Below are positions 18,779 to 26,370 of a stretch of 48,532 nucleotides of DNA, piece by piece. This stretch comes from Bacteroidota bacterium. GTDB taxonomy: Bacteria; Bacteroidota; Bacteroidia; Chitinophagales; Saprospiraceae. The notes below the pieces were generated by a model, which saw only the letters and a list, made by a program, of their open reading frames with translations, had not been told where the DNA came from and searched no databases. The stretch is taken from NCBI GenBank assembly GCA_016234735.1, contig JACRAN010000290.1, forward strand, positions 1 to 48,532, written 5' to 3'. Both the position numbers and the translations under genes were made by a program. The first letter of the stretch is position 1. The number at the start of each line of letters is the position of its first letter.

Positions 18779-18786
18779 CAAAGGTA
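18779..18786 (-). promoter_or_regulatory. -7 box TACCTTTG immediately before the cysS start
   Basis: Exact TAnnTTTG match on the minus strand with only 5 nt to the ATG. Since transcription starts a few bases after this box, the mRNA would begin at or next to the start codon. No clear TTG partner was seen at the standard distance. Confidence 0.5.
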
Positions 18787-18908
18787 GGAATTGGTAGTTG
18801 GTGACTTGCACCGGCGTTTCGATATTTATTGTTTTTGGAAAACAGACACGTCAACTAACGTGACGGTGTGCTGACGGATTCCAAACAGCGGTATTTTTTT
18901 CTCCGAAA

Positions 18909-19664
18909 TCAAAAATTGCAAGCCTGCCAGTTCTGTTTCAGCCACTTTTTTTTCTCCTTGTAATCGGGCATGGCATCCCCCACCAGTTTCCAAAAACGGG
19001 GCGAGTGGTTCATCTCCACCAGGTGTGCCAGTTCGTGGATGATGACGTAATCCACAACATCGTCAGGGGCGAACAGCAGACAGGTGGAGAGGTTGATGTT
19101 GCCCCTCGCAGAGCAACTGCCCCAGTTGGACGTGTTGTACTTGAGCACCACACCCTTCACGTTTTTTTGAAAAAAAAGATGGTTCAGTTCATGCACCCGC
19201 CGCTCGATGTCGGGCAAGAAATCCTGCGCCACCACCCGGCTGAGTAGCTGCCGCACAGCTTTCAGGCGGTTGGTTTCGCTGTCGGTTTGCGTCAGGCGGA
19301 GGTGGATGGTCCGATGGTTTCGGCGGGCGGCGTGGGTGCGGTTTTCAGTCCAGTCGATTTTCAAAGAGTAGGTCTTTTGGCCGACCTGAAGTTGGTCACC
19401 ATCCTGGTAGGTTTTGCCGAGGGCGTGGTCCTTTTCGGGATTGCTCTGGGCAATTCTTTCAGCGACCCAAGCTTTGAAACGCTCCGTTTCCACTTGCCTG
19501 GAAGCTGCTGCCAGCAGGGAGGGAAGGCGCAGGATCGCACCGTTTTTGCCGAGCGAAAACCGTACGCCCCGCCGCATCTCCGTGTAGATTTTTGCAGGGA
19601 TTTTCCGGTCGCCCACCTCGACGAAGGTTTGCTCGAACTGTGGTTTTCTTTTTTTGAAAAACAT
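18909..19664 (-). CDS. YgjP-like zinc metalloprotease (DUF45/WLM-type)
   Basis: A 251-residue predicted metal-dependent hydrolase of the YgjP/SprT-like group. The zinc motif HELAH is at 210-214 with a third ligand H220 in MNHSPRFW, and the family block SNWGSCSARGNINLS precedes it at about 179-193. The role is unproven in most bacteria; family members are thought to be gluzincin peptidases. The start was placed at 19664 (FFKKRKPQFEQTF), because the upstream in-frame part translates a spacer and terminator region. It is separated from rpmH by a terminator and from cysS by about 135 nt. Confidence 0.88.
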   Translation of the reverse strand: MFFKKRKPQFEQTFVEVGDRKIPAKIYTEMRRGVRFSLGKNGAILRLPSLLAAASRQVETERFKAWVAERIAQSNPEKDHALGKTYQDGDQLQVGQKTYSLKIDWTENRTHAARRNHRTIHLRLTQTDSETNRLKAVRQLLSRVVAQDFLPDIERRVHELNHLFFQKNVKGVVLKYNTSNWGSCSARGNINLSTCLLFAPDDVVDYVIIHELAHLVEMNHSPRFWKLVGDAMPDYKEKKKWLKQNWQACNF

Positions 19665-19692
19665 TGCCCAGGAAAAGTAAGAAAACGGCAAA

Positions 19693-19720
19693 GCCCGGAG
19701 CAAAATTAATCACTCCGGGC
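19693..19720 (-). terminator. Terminator of rpmH
   Basis: Stem GCCCGGAG/CTCCGGGC (19693-19700 and 19713-19720) with a 12-nt AT-rich loop. On the minus strand it is followed by a T-rich stretch, 33 nt after the rpmH stop. Confidence 0.75.
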
Positions 19721-19753
19721 CTCACGCCTGGATATATTGCAGCAATTGCTTGC

Positions 19754-19909
19754 TTATTTCACGTGTTTTTCGTCGGAAACCGACAACTTCCAGCGGCCCT
19801 GTGCGCGGCGCCGGGACAATACTTTGCGGCCATTTTTGGTGCTCATGCGCTCACGGAACCCGTGCTTGTTCGCTCTTTTTCTCCTCGAAGGTTGGAAAGT
19901 CCTTTTCAT
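19754..19909 (-). CDS. rpmH: 50S ribosomal protein bL34
   Basis: A 51-residue, very basic protein of the large ribosomal subunit. It begins [20 protein letters not shown] and continues with a [19 protein letters not shown]-type core, which is the diagnostic bL34 pattern; the C-terminus [11 protein letters not shown] is slightly extended as in other Bacteroidota. It has its own promoter (19962-19993) and terminator. In many bacteria rpmH lies beside rnpA and dnaA; here its neighbours are a metalloprotease and rplY, as is common in Bacteroidota where that cluster is split. Confidence 0.96.
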   Translation of the reverse strand: MKRTFQPSRRKRANKHGFRERMSTKNGRKVLSRRRAQGRWKLSVSDEKHVK

Positions 19910-19961
19910 TGTAACGTTATTTTGCAGGGTTTTAAGGCACCCTTTTTTTTAAAATGGACGG

Positions 19962-19993
19962 CAAAGGTAAATTTATTTCGACAAAAACACCAA
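19962..19993 (-). promoter_or_regulatory. Bacteroidota-type promoter for rpmH
   Basis: On the minus strand TTG (19993-19991), a 21-nt spacer, then TACCTTTG (19969-19962). It gives a leader of about 45 nt to the rpmH ATG. Confidence 0.7.
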
Positions 19994-20085
19994 GGAAAAT
20001 CATGGGAAGAATTTTTCTTGCAAAAGAAAAAAACAGTGCCTCAGAAAAAATGAGCGCCCAAAGTACCGGGTTTTTCAAAAAAATC

Positions 20086-20093
20086 TATCTTTG
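20086..20093 (+). promoter_or_regulatory. Putative -7 box TATCTTTG for rplY
   Basis: Exact TAnnTTTG match about 112 nt before the rplY start, in the AT-rich spacer. The -33 element is unclear. Confidence 0.45.
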
Positions 20094-20205
20094 CACGCCT
20101 TTTTGAAAAAGAACAAAACGGTAACAGCGGAAATCTTTTGAGCGGCCAATGATTCATGGCTTTTTTCAAAAGGTTGCGTCCGAACAAAAGCAATAAAAAA
20201 ATATC

Positions 20206-20811
20206 ATGGATACGATAACTATCAATGGAGCGCCGCGGGCCAATGCCGGAAAAACGGCGGCCAAATCCGACCGGAATGCTGGCACTATTCCCTGCGTGAT
20301 GTACGGTGCCGGTGAAAATGTTCATTTCACTACCACCGCTGACCAACTCAGAGATTTGATTTACACGGGTGAATTCAAAACAGTGAACGTCAATGTGGAT
20401 GGCAAATCCTACAAGTGCATTTTGAAAGAGGTGCAATACCATCCTGTCACGGATGCTGTCTGGCACATAGATTTTCTTCAATTGGTGAATGGCCGCAGCA
20501 TCAAGGTTGAAGTACCCCTTCGTTTCGAGGGTGTTTCTCCGGGGGTTCGTTCTGGCGGGAAGTTCATTCAGAAAATCAGGTCGGTAAAAATCAAAACCAA
20601 GCCTGAATTTTTGGTGGACGAAATGAAAGCCGACATTTCCAAAATGAAACTTGGCCAATCCCTCAGGGTTCGCGACATCGTAGCCGTTAACGGGGTTGAA
20701 ATCATCAACCCGATTGCACTCCCAATTGCAACCGTCACCATCCCGAGGGGTTTGAAGAGTGCTCTCGTTGACGAAGAAGAAACTGTGGGAGAAAGCCCTG
20801 CCGAGGCATAG
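20206..20811 (+). CDS. rplY: 50S ribosomal protein bL25/general stress protein Ctc
   Basis: Binds 5S rRNA in the large ribosomal subunit. The 201-residue protein is the long CTC-type form with an N-terminal 5S-binding domain (NAGKTAAKSDRNAGTIPCVMYG) and a C-terminal TL5-type beta domain (VEVPLRFEGVSPGVRSGGKF, DISKMKLGQSLRVRDI). It ends in a short acidic tail. The ATG at 20206 fits the family start. A hairpin terminator follows. The 110-nt leader has no recognised riboswitch. Confidence 0.95.
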   Translation: MDTITINGAPRANAGKTAAKSDRNAGTIPCVMYGAGENVHFTTTADQLRDLIYTGEFKTVNVNVDGKSYKCILKEVQYHPVTDAVWHIDFLQLVNGRSIKVEVPLRFEGVSPGVRSGGKFIQKIRSVKIKTKPEFLVDEMKADISKMKLGQSLRVRDIVAVNGVEIINPIALPIATVTIPRGLKSALVDEEETVGESPAEA

Positions 20812-20832
20812 TTTTTAACCAAAGTAATACTC

Positions 20833-20873
20833 AAACACGAGGCATAGGGATTTCACATCTTTATGCCTCGTTT
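20833..20873 (+). terminator. Terminator after rplY
   Basis: Stem ACGAGGCATA (20837-20846)/TATGCCTCGT (20862-20871), flanked by A-run and T-run, 25 nt after the rplY stop. Its right arm ends 16 nt before the next ATG, so the next gene presumably has its own start site nearby. Confidence 0.78.
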
Positions 20874-20886
20874 CATTTGTAATAAT

Positions 20887-21669
20887 ATGTCGGACCTTCT
20901 GCGTATTTCTACCATCCAGGCTTCCCTTGAGTGGGAAAACATTGCCGCCAACCTTGCCCTATTTTCAAAAAAAATGGAAGGCCTGGTCGGCCAAACCGAC
21001 ATCGTGGTGCTGCCGGAAATGTTCACCACGGGATTCAGCATGAAACCGGAGCGGCTGGCCGAAGACATGGCCGGCCAAACGATGCGCTGGCTGGCAGCGC
21101 AAGCCAGGTTGCTCAACGCAGTGGTCACGGGCAGTTTCATTGCCGCTGAAGCTGGCCGGTACTACAACCGGCTGGTGTGGATGCGCCCGGACGGTACATT
21201 TGAGGTGTACGACAAACGTCATTTGTTCTCCCCGGCGGGCGAGCATGAGGCGTATGCGCAGGGGCAAAAAAAATTGGTGACGGAGTGGATGGGCTGGAAA
21301 ATCTGCCCGCTCATTTGTTACGACCTCCGCTTCCCCGTGTGGAGCCGCAACGTTGAAAACTACGACCTCATCATCTACGTGGCAAACTGGCCGGAACAGC
21401 GCAGCCATCATTGGCAGCAACTCCTCGTCGCCCGTGCCATCGAAAACCAGACCTATACAGTAGGTGTAAACCGTTGTGGGGGAGACGGAAACGGGCTTCA
21501 ATACAGCGGAGATACTTCGGTCATTGATTTCTCCGGCAAAACCTTGAACCAGATGACAGCGACGGAAGCTGTTTTTACCACCACCCTTTGCCTTAAAAAT
21601 TTGCAGGCTTATCGGAACGACCTACAATTTCTGGCCGACCGAGATAATTTTGAAATTTTTGTTCGTTAA
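20887..21669 (+). CDS. Nitrilase-superfamily amidohydrolase (omega-amidase/YafV-like)
   Basis: A 260-residue carbon-nitrogen hydrolase with the Glu-Lys-Cys triad: E44 in VVLPEMFTTGF, K110 in YDKRHLF and C144 in LICYDLRFP. The NQTYTVGVNRCGGDG block is typical of the omega-amidase branch, which hydrolyses alpha-ketoglutaramate or alpha-ketosuccinamate as a metabolite-repair step. The start at 20887 (SDLLRISTIQ) is preferred to an upstream frame that would overlap the rplY terminator. It stands alone. Confidence 0.88.
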   Translation: MSDLLRISTIQASLEWENIAANLALFSKKMEGLVGQTDIVVLPEMFTTGFSMKPERLAEDMAGQTMRWLAAQARLLNAVVTGSFIAAEAGRYYNRLVWMRPDGTFEVYDKRHLFSPAGEHEAYAQGQKKLVTEWMGWKICPLICYDLRFPVWSRNVENYDLIIYVANWPEQRSHHWQQLLVARAIENQTYTVGVNRCGGDGNGLQYSGDTSVIDFSGKTLNQMTATEAVFTTTLCLKNLQAYRNDLQFLADRDNFEIFVR

Positions 21670-21868
21670 TGCTATTGGATTTAAAATCAATTTTTACATC
21701 TTTGCGAACTGACCTGATCGCAGGGCGAACATTTTCCCAATTACGCACTCTTGGCGTTGATTATTTATCCCTTGCCCACTTGAACATCCCTGTTTGCGCC
21801 ACCCGGAAAATCGACCCAATAAGTACATTAACATCGTGGTTTTCAAGTCAACAAAAAACAGCAACGTT

Positions 21869-22402
21869 ATGAACAACGGAAAAAGGCTGGGTAAGGGAGT
21901 GTTTTGTATTTGTACACTCCTGTGCCTCACTTCATGGAGCGTTTTCTCGCAAACGCTTGAATCGTTTGGTCCCATTGCGGAGGCCAAAACTAAAAATGCC
22001 GAGAAAGAAATCTTGCTGCGGAGCGACATCGTGGAATCCGCCCAGGAATACCTGGGAACGCATTACCGTTCCGCTGGCAGATCCCCTTCCGGTTTCGATT
22101 GCTCCGGCTTCGTGCTGTACGTGATGCAAGAGCATGAGATTAACATGGCCTCTTCCGCCGCTTCGCAGGAAAGGCAGGGTGAAAAAATCACTAAAAAAGA
22201 AGCCCGACCCGGCGACCTTGTATTCTTCCGCAGAAGTCCCGGCGGCAGGGTTTTTCATGTGTCCATGGTGCTGGAAAACGACAACGGCAACCTGATGCTG
22301 ATACATAGCACTTCGAGGGGCGTTGTCATCGACCGGCTGAATGAATCAGCTTACTGGCGTTCAAAAACTATGACGCTCAGGAATGTGGTGAGTGGTTCGT
22401 AA
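21869..22402 (+). CDS. NlpC/P60-family cell-wall hydrolase
   Basis: A 177-residue secreted or periplasmic cysteine peptidase expected to cut peptide stems in peptidoglycan. The signal peptide (VFCICTLLCLTSWSVFSQ) is followed by the catalytic Cys in GFDCSGFV (C78), the catalytic His in VFHVSMVL (H130) and a third polar residue in LIHSTSRG (H146). PGDLVFF precedes the His as usual. The start at 21869 was chosen because it places a positively charged n-region before the signal core. A 200-nt spacer with no recognised gene lies upstream. Confidence 0.9.
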   Translation: MNNGKRLGKGVFCICTLLCLTSWSVFSQTLESFGPIAEAKTKNAEKEILLRSDIVESAQEYLGTHYRSAGRSPSGFDCSGFVLYVMQEHEINMASSAASQERQGEKITKKEARPGDLVFFRRSPGGRVFHVSMVLENDNGNLMLIHSTSRGVVIDRLNESAYWRSKTMTLRNVVSGS

Positions 22403-22429
22403 CTTCCACGTCTTCAATGTTTTGCAAAT

Positions 22430-22467
22430 AAAAAAGCCCGGACGATTTACTTCGTCCGGGCTTTTTT
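22430..22467. terminator. Bidirectional terminator between NlpC/P60 gene and rsmA
   Basis: Perfect stem AAAAAGCCCGGACGA/TCGTCCGGGCTTTTT with a small loop between two convergent genes. Its right arm reaches into the rsmA stop codon at 22466-22468. Confidence 0.9.
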
Positions 22468-23230
22468 ATGCTGACGCAATCCGGTTGGTCAGGTCCACAA
22501 AATCAGCCACGCTCAACACTTCGGGCCGCAGCCTGAAAAAATCTTCCTCGAACACGGCAGGGTTGTCGAAAAACGGCTTGAGCGTGTTGCGCAGCATCTT
22601 CCGGCGCTGACTGAAGGCCTGCTTCACCACCCTTCGGAACAGCGCCTCGTCGCAGCCCAGTTTTTCCTCGCGCCGGGTCAGGCGGATGACCCCGGAAAGC
22701 ACCTTCGGCGGCGGGTTGAAATTGCCGCTGCCCACCGAAAACAAATATTTCCCATCGTAAAATCCCTGCGTCAGTACACTGATGACCCCGTAATCCTTGC
22801 CACCGGGCTTGGCGATGATGCGTTCGGCCATGTCCTTTTGAAACATGCCCACCAACTGTGGAACAAGCGTCCGAAATTCCACCATTTTGAAGACAATCTG
22901 GGAGGAAATGTTGTAGGGGAAATTGCCAATGAGGTAAAATTGATGCCCCGGAAAAATAGTTTGGAGGTCGAGTTTCAAAAAATCCCCGGCGATGACCCTG
23001 CCATGCAGTTGCGTGAAATTTTCGTGGAGGTAGTCCACCATGTCGTTGTCGGCTTCCACCACTTTGAGTTCAAAATCTTTCTCCAGCAGGTATTTTGTGA
23101 GCATACCTTTGCCGGGGCCGACTTCCAGCACCTTCGCCTGGCTGCCCTCCACTACCAGGGCATCGGCGATGCGGCGGGCAATATCTTCGTTGGTCAAAAA
23201 GTGCTGTCCGAATGATTTTTTGGCTCGCAT
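22466..23230 (-). CDS. rsmA: 16S rRNA (adenine1518-N6/adenine1519-N6)-dimethyltransferase
   Basis: Dimethylates two adjacent adenosines in the 3' hairpin of 16S rRNA using S-adenosylmethionine, a late step of 30S assembly (KsgA). The 254-residue protein shows KKSFGQHFLTN at its start, the SAM-binding motif LEVGPGKGMLT at about 35-45, and the catalytic NFPYN at 103-107. The start at 23230 is the family start. The longer frame translates a TGAGGAA word array (PHPSFLIP) and should not be used. It converges on the NlpC/P60 gene. Confidence 0.96.
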   Translation of the reverse strand: MRAKKSFGQHFLTNEDIARRIADALVVEGSQAKVLEVGPGKGMLTKYLLEKDFELKVVEADNDMVDYLHENFTQLHGRVIAGDFLKLDLQTIFPGHQFYLIGNFPYNISSQIVFKMVEFRTLVPQLVGMFQKDMAERIIAKPGGKDYGVISVLTQGFYDGKYLFSVGSGNFNPPPKVLSGVIRLTRREEKLGCDEALFRRVVKQAFSQRRKMLRNTLKPFFDNPAVFEEDFFRLRPEVLSVADFVDLTNRIASA

Positions 23231-23279
23231 AGGTGAAATGACTAATTTTGGCGTTTTCCGGGCCGGAAAGATACGTTTT

Positions 23280-23310
23280 TCAGGGATGAGGAATGAGGGG
23301 TGAGGAACGA
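23280..23310 (+). repeat. Heptamer array TGAGGAA (x3) upstream of rsmA
   Basis: TGAGGAA, TGAGGGG, TGAGGAA in register at 23287-23307, with degenerate flanks. On the other strand it reads as the TCACCTC type seen inside the gene at 4091. Confidence 0.7.
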
Positions 23311-23450
23311 TGGATTTACAAAACACTGGTTTTCAGTGTCTTAAATTTTACTTTTGCTTTGTTTGCCTCTTGATTTTCCGGCCAATAATTTGTTGTTGAA
23401 ACTTGTTGCGATGGTTTTCAGGGGCGGGAAATCCTTTTTTTGCCAACCAT

Positions 23451-23490
23451 TTCAAACATTTTCAAACAACCTCAAACCATCTCAAATTTG
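23451..23490 (+). repeat. Decamer word array (TTCAAACATT family) before pdxA
   Basis: Four 10-nt words in register: TTCAAACATT, TTCAAACAAC, CTCAAACCAT, CTCAAATTTG. The same family recurs at 45801-45910. It supplies the sequence around the likely non-ATG start of pdxA. Confidence 0.85.
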
Positions 23491-24633
23491 GAACAAATAA
23501 CTGGATACATCGAGCAAGATAACGAAACCGAACATCTGCCGCCTTCCGTCAACAAGCACAACAAACCCGTGCTCGGCATCACCGCCGGTGACATCAACGG
23601 CATCGGGTTGGAAGTGATACTGAAGGCACTTTCCCACCGAAAAATCCTCGACATCTGCGTCCCGGTGATTTACGGTTCGTCAAAAGTGGTTTCCTACCAT
23701 AAAAATATCGTGGCGCTGGACGATGTCGCGTTCGTCGGCCAACGCAACGCCGAGCGGTTGCAGTTCGACAAAATCAACGTCATCAATATCTGGCAGGACA
23801 ACGTGAACATCACCCTCGGCAAGCCCACCGACCTCGGCGGGAAATTTGCGCAACTGAGCCTCGAAGCTGCGGTGAAGGACCTGAAACTGGGCCTCATCGA
23901 TGCCCTCGTGACAGCGCCCATCCACAAAAAATCCATGCAGTTGGCAGGCTTCGAGCATGTCGGGCACACGGAGTACCTCACGACGGAATTCAAAGCCGCC
24001 GACAGCCTGATGCTGCTGGCCAGCGACCGCCTGCGCGTGGCACTGGCATCGGCCCATGTGCCGCTGAAAGACGTGGCAAAAACCATTACTAAAGAACGGA
24101 TTATCAGCAAATTGCGCATTTTCAGCGAGACGCTCCGCATCGACTTCGGCATCGAGCGGCCCAACATCGCCGTGCTCGGCCTGAACCCCCATGCTGGCGA
24201 GGAAGGCATGCTGGGTGACGAGGAAGAAAAAATAATCCGACCCGCCGTCGTCGAGTGCAAAAAGAACGGCATGATGGCGTTCGGCCCCTTCTCTGCCGAC
24301 GGATTTTTCGGCTCCGGGCAGTTCAACAAGTTCGACGGCATACTGGCCATGTACCACGACCAGGGACTGATCCCGTTCAAGGCGCTCACTTTCGGCAGCG
24401 GGGTGAACTACACCGCCGGGCTTCCCGTCATCCGCACCTCGCCCGACCACGGCACGGCCTTCGACCTGGCCGGTAAAAACGAGGCCAACCCTTCGTCGTT
24501 CCTCCATGCCATGTTCATGGCCATCGACATCTACCGCAACCGCAAGGAGTACATGGATTTGAAAAAGAACGCCGTGCGCCGGGTGGAAGTGGAAATCGAA
24601 AAGGAAGAAGGCGGTGCCACGCACTCAGACTGA
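23488..24633 (+). CDS. pdxA: 4-hydroxythreonine-4-phosphate dehydrogenase PdxA
   Basis: NAD-dependent oxidation of 4-hydroxythreonine 4-phosphate in the DXP-dependent pyridoxal phosphate pathway. The protein has KPVLGITAGDINGIG near its N-terminus, the catalytic metal-binding His motifs (FEHVGHTEYL, LNPHAGEEG) and the C-terminal MYHDQGLIPFK and TSPDHGTAFD blocks with the third His. No in-frame ATG exists before these motifs. TTG at 23488 is the most likely start, with TTG at 23440 inside the word array or GTG at 23569 as alternatives. The last would remove the first beta strand. pdxJ is not in the window. Confidence 0.93.
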   Translation: MEQITGYIEQDNETEHLPPSVNKHNKPVLGITAGDINGIGLEVILKALSHRKILDICVPVIYGSSKVVSYHKNIVALDDVAFVGQRNAERLQFDKINVINIWQDNVNITLGKPTDLGGKFAQLSLEAAVKDLKLGLIDALVTAPIHKKSMQLAGFEHVGHTEYLTTEFKAADSLMLLASDRLRVALASAHVPLKDVAKTITKERIISKLRIFSETLRIDFGIERPNIAVLGLNPHAGEEGMLGDEEEKIIRPAVVECKKNGMMAFGPFSADGFFGSGQFNKFDGILAMYHDQGLIPFKALTFGSGVNYTAGLPVIRTSPDHGTAFDLAGKNEANPSSFLHAMFMAIDIYRNRKEYMDLKKNAVRRVEVEIEKEEGGATHSD

Positions 24634-24640
24634 CTTTTTG

Positions 24641-24720
24641 GGTTGATACAGGTTTATAAGAGTTGATAAAAGGTTGATTATCAACCCTTATAAACCTCAT
24701 CAACTCTCATCAACCCTCAC
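24641..24720 (+). repeat. Palindromic decamer array (GGTTGAT/ATCAACC) between pdxA and the ndpA-like gene
   Basis: Eight 10-nt words in register. The first four carry GTTGATA-type words and the last four their reverse complements (ATCAACC, TCAACTC), so the whole forms one long imperfect hairpin centred at about 24679. It fills the spacer between two tandem genes and begins 8 nt after the pdxA stop. Confidence 0.88.
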
Positions 24721-24722
24721 CC

Positions 24723-25772
24723 ATGATTGATTACTCCCACTGCAACATTGAACTGGTTTCCGCTCATTTCATCGGAAACAAAGCCAACGAACAGGAGTTG
24801 CAACTCTCCGAACACCCGCTCGATGTGAGCGACGGGCCACTGCGTGGCCTCCTCCAAAAGTTTTTTTTGGATGCTTTCGAGGGCAACGAGTTTTTCCACT
24901 TCGATTTCTCCAACGGCGACCTGTCGCTGAATCTGGTCTGCCGGTTTGCGAAGCAGGTTTTTGAAACGAGGGAAGGTTTCCACCAGCAATCCATCGACCT
25001 CGCTCGCCACCTGCACGAGCAGACGGACCATCCGAAAATCAAGTCTGGCGACTTGTTCGTGGCTTTCTTTTCCGGGCTGGTTCTCGACGACGAAGTGCTG
25101 GATGCCGTTGGGTTGTTCAAGTCCGAAAACAAGCAGTCTTTTTTGAAATTGCTGACGCAACAGGCTGATTTTCAGCTACTTTACGAAGATGGCACCGCCA
25201 TCGACAAGCTCGACAAGGGCTGCCTGATTTTCAATTCAAATGCTGAGAACGGTTACAAAATCTGCATCGTGGACAAGTCCAACAAGTCCATCGAGGCGCA
25301 GTATTGGCGGGATTTTTTCCTGAACGTGCAACCGCTGGCCGACGACTACTTCCACACCACGCACTACATCCGCATGGCCAAGGATTTTGTGGTGAAAAAA
25401 ATGGACGAGGATTTCGCCGTCAGCAAGGCTGAGAAAATCGACTACCTGAACAAATCGCTCAGTTATTTCAAGGAAAACGACACGCTGGTGGAGGAGGAAT
25501 TTGCCAAAACCGTTTTCGACGACGCTGAGAAGGAGGGCGCATTTCGCCAGCACCGCTCGGCCTGGCAGGAGGCACACAACCTGCCGGTGGAGGATGCCTT
25601 CCAGATTTCACCGGCCTCCGTCAAAAAACAGGAACGGGGGATGCGCAGCGTACTCAAACTCGACAAGAACTTCCATATTTACATCCACGGAGACCAAGAA
25701 CTCATTGAGCGGGGATATGATGAGGCGAAGGGGAAGAAGTTCTACAAGGTGTATTTTGAAGAGGAAAGTTGA
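24723..25772 (+). CDS. Nucleoid-associated protein (NdpA/YejK-like)
   Basis: A 349-residue protein of the 37-kDa nucleoid-associated family, expected to bind the chromosome without strong sequence preference. Recognisable blocks are the SGDLFVAFFSGLVLDDE segment at about 102-118, the central DKSNKSIEAQYWRDFFLNV stretch, and the C-terminal KLDKNFHIYIHGD block near 313-325. The start at 24723 follows directly on a palindromic word array. No operon partner is evident; pdxA upstream may be co-transcribed through the array. Confidence 0.87.
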   Translation: MIDYSHCNIELVSAHFIGNKANEQELQLSEHPLDVSDGPLRGLLQKFFLDAFEGNEFFHFDFSNGDLSLNLVCRFAKQVFETREGFHQQSIDLARHLHEQTDHPKIKSGDLFVAFFSGLVLDDEVLDAVGLFKSENKQSFLKLLTQQADFQLLYEDGTAIDKLDKGCLIFNSNAENGYKICIVDKSNKSIEAQYWRDFFLNVQPLADDYFHTTHYIRMAKDFVVKKMDEDFAVSKAEKIDYLNKSLSYFKENDTLVEEEFAKTVFDDAEKEGAFRQHRSAWQEAHNLPVEDAFQISPASVKKQERGMRSVLKLDKNFHIYIHGDQELIERGYDEAKGKKFYKVYFEEES

Positions 25773-25776
25773 ATGG

Positions 25777-26061
25777 TCAGAATGGATGAATACCACGATT
25801 ATCAAAAAAAGTGATTAGATGCAGTGTCGTGCCATCTACCCTATAAATCAAAGAAACTTGGCGATTTACAACGCATTTTCGCAATACAGGTCGAGGCTCG
25901 TAGGGCGGGCAAAAATTTTTAAATGAGCATAGTTTTTCCAGCAATTTTTCGACATCTTCATCGAAGCGAATGGCAAGGTCAAGTGAATAGTTTTCGGTTA
26001 GATAATCAACGGCATCGTTAAAGGAGAGGAAAGCCAAGTCTGACCAAATTATCGTGTTCAT
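25777..26061 (-). CDS. RelE/ParE-superfamily toxin
   Basis: A 94-residue type II toxin-like protein. The pattern IIWSDLAFLSFNDAVDYL at the start and VSLIYRVDGTTLHLITFFDNR at the end is that of the ParE/RelE fold. Such toxins either poison gyrase (ParE) or cut mRNA on the ribosome (RelE); which applies cannot be told here. Its ATG overlaps the stop of the upstream antitoxin gene by 4 nt, which is the usual coupled order of such modules. Confidence 0.82.
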   Translation of the reverse strand: MNTIIWSDLAFLSFNDAVDYLTENYSLDLAIRFDEDVEKLLEKLCSFKNFCPPYEPRPVLRKCVVNRQVSLIYRVDGTTLHLITFFDNRGIHPF

Positions 26062-26306
26062 TGTTGTTTTTTGTAAAGCCGTGCTTCAATCCTTTTTCTT
26101 GCTTCCTCATGCGACATCACTTGCCCGTTTTCGATTTGTTGCAGCCCAATTTCCACCATTGCCAGCTCTTGTGCATCAAGAGTAGCTTCTACTACAGGCT
26201 CTTTTTTCAATATTTTGAAATATCGGCGTACCTTCTCCAACAACTGCGTGTCGTCGGTCTCCACCAACAGGCGGAGGAGGTCATTTTTTAGCTCCAAAGT
26301 ATTCAT
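26058..26306 (-). CDS. Antitoxin of the ParE/RelE-type module
   Basis: An 82-residue helical protein directly upstream of and overlapping the toxin gene (ATGA). The N-terminus LELKNDLLRLLVETDDTQLL and the C-terminal GQVMSHEEARKRIEARLYKKQQ, where the last segment is a typical toxin-binding tail, fit the small antitoxins paired with ParE/RelE toxins in Bacteroidota. The start was set at 26306; the longer frame overlaps the hmgA 3' region and is hydrophobic-random. Autoregulation is likely by analogy. Confidence 0.78.
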   Translation of the reverse strand: MNTLELKNDLLRLLVETDDTQLLEKVRRYFKILKKEPVVEATLDAQELAMVEIGLQQIENGQVMSHEEARKRIEARLYKKQQ

Positions 26307-26370
26307 TGGTGATATTTTTTCAACGAAAATAAGGGGTTCTACTGCAAAATCAAAAAGTGTTGCCGGACTT

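Noticed and set aside
21669-21872. 67-residue frame before the NlpC/P60 gene
   Set aside because: No domain pattern, overlaps the next start codon, and the region has promoter-like AT-rich composition.
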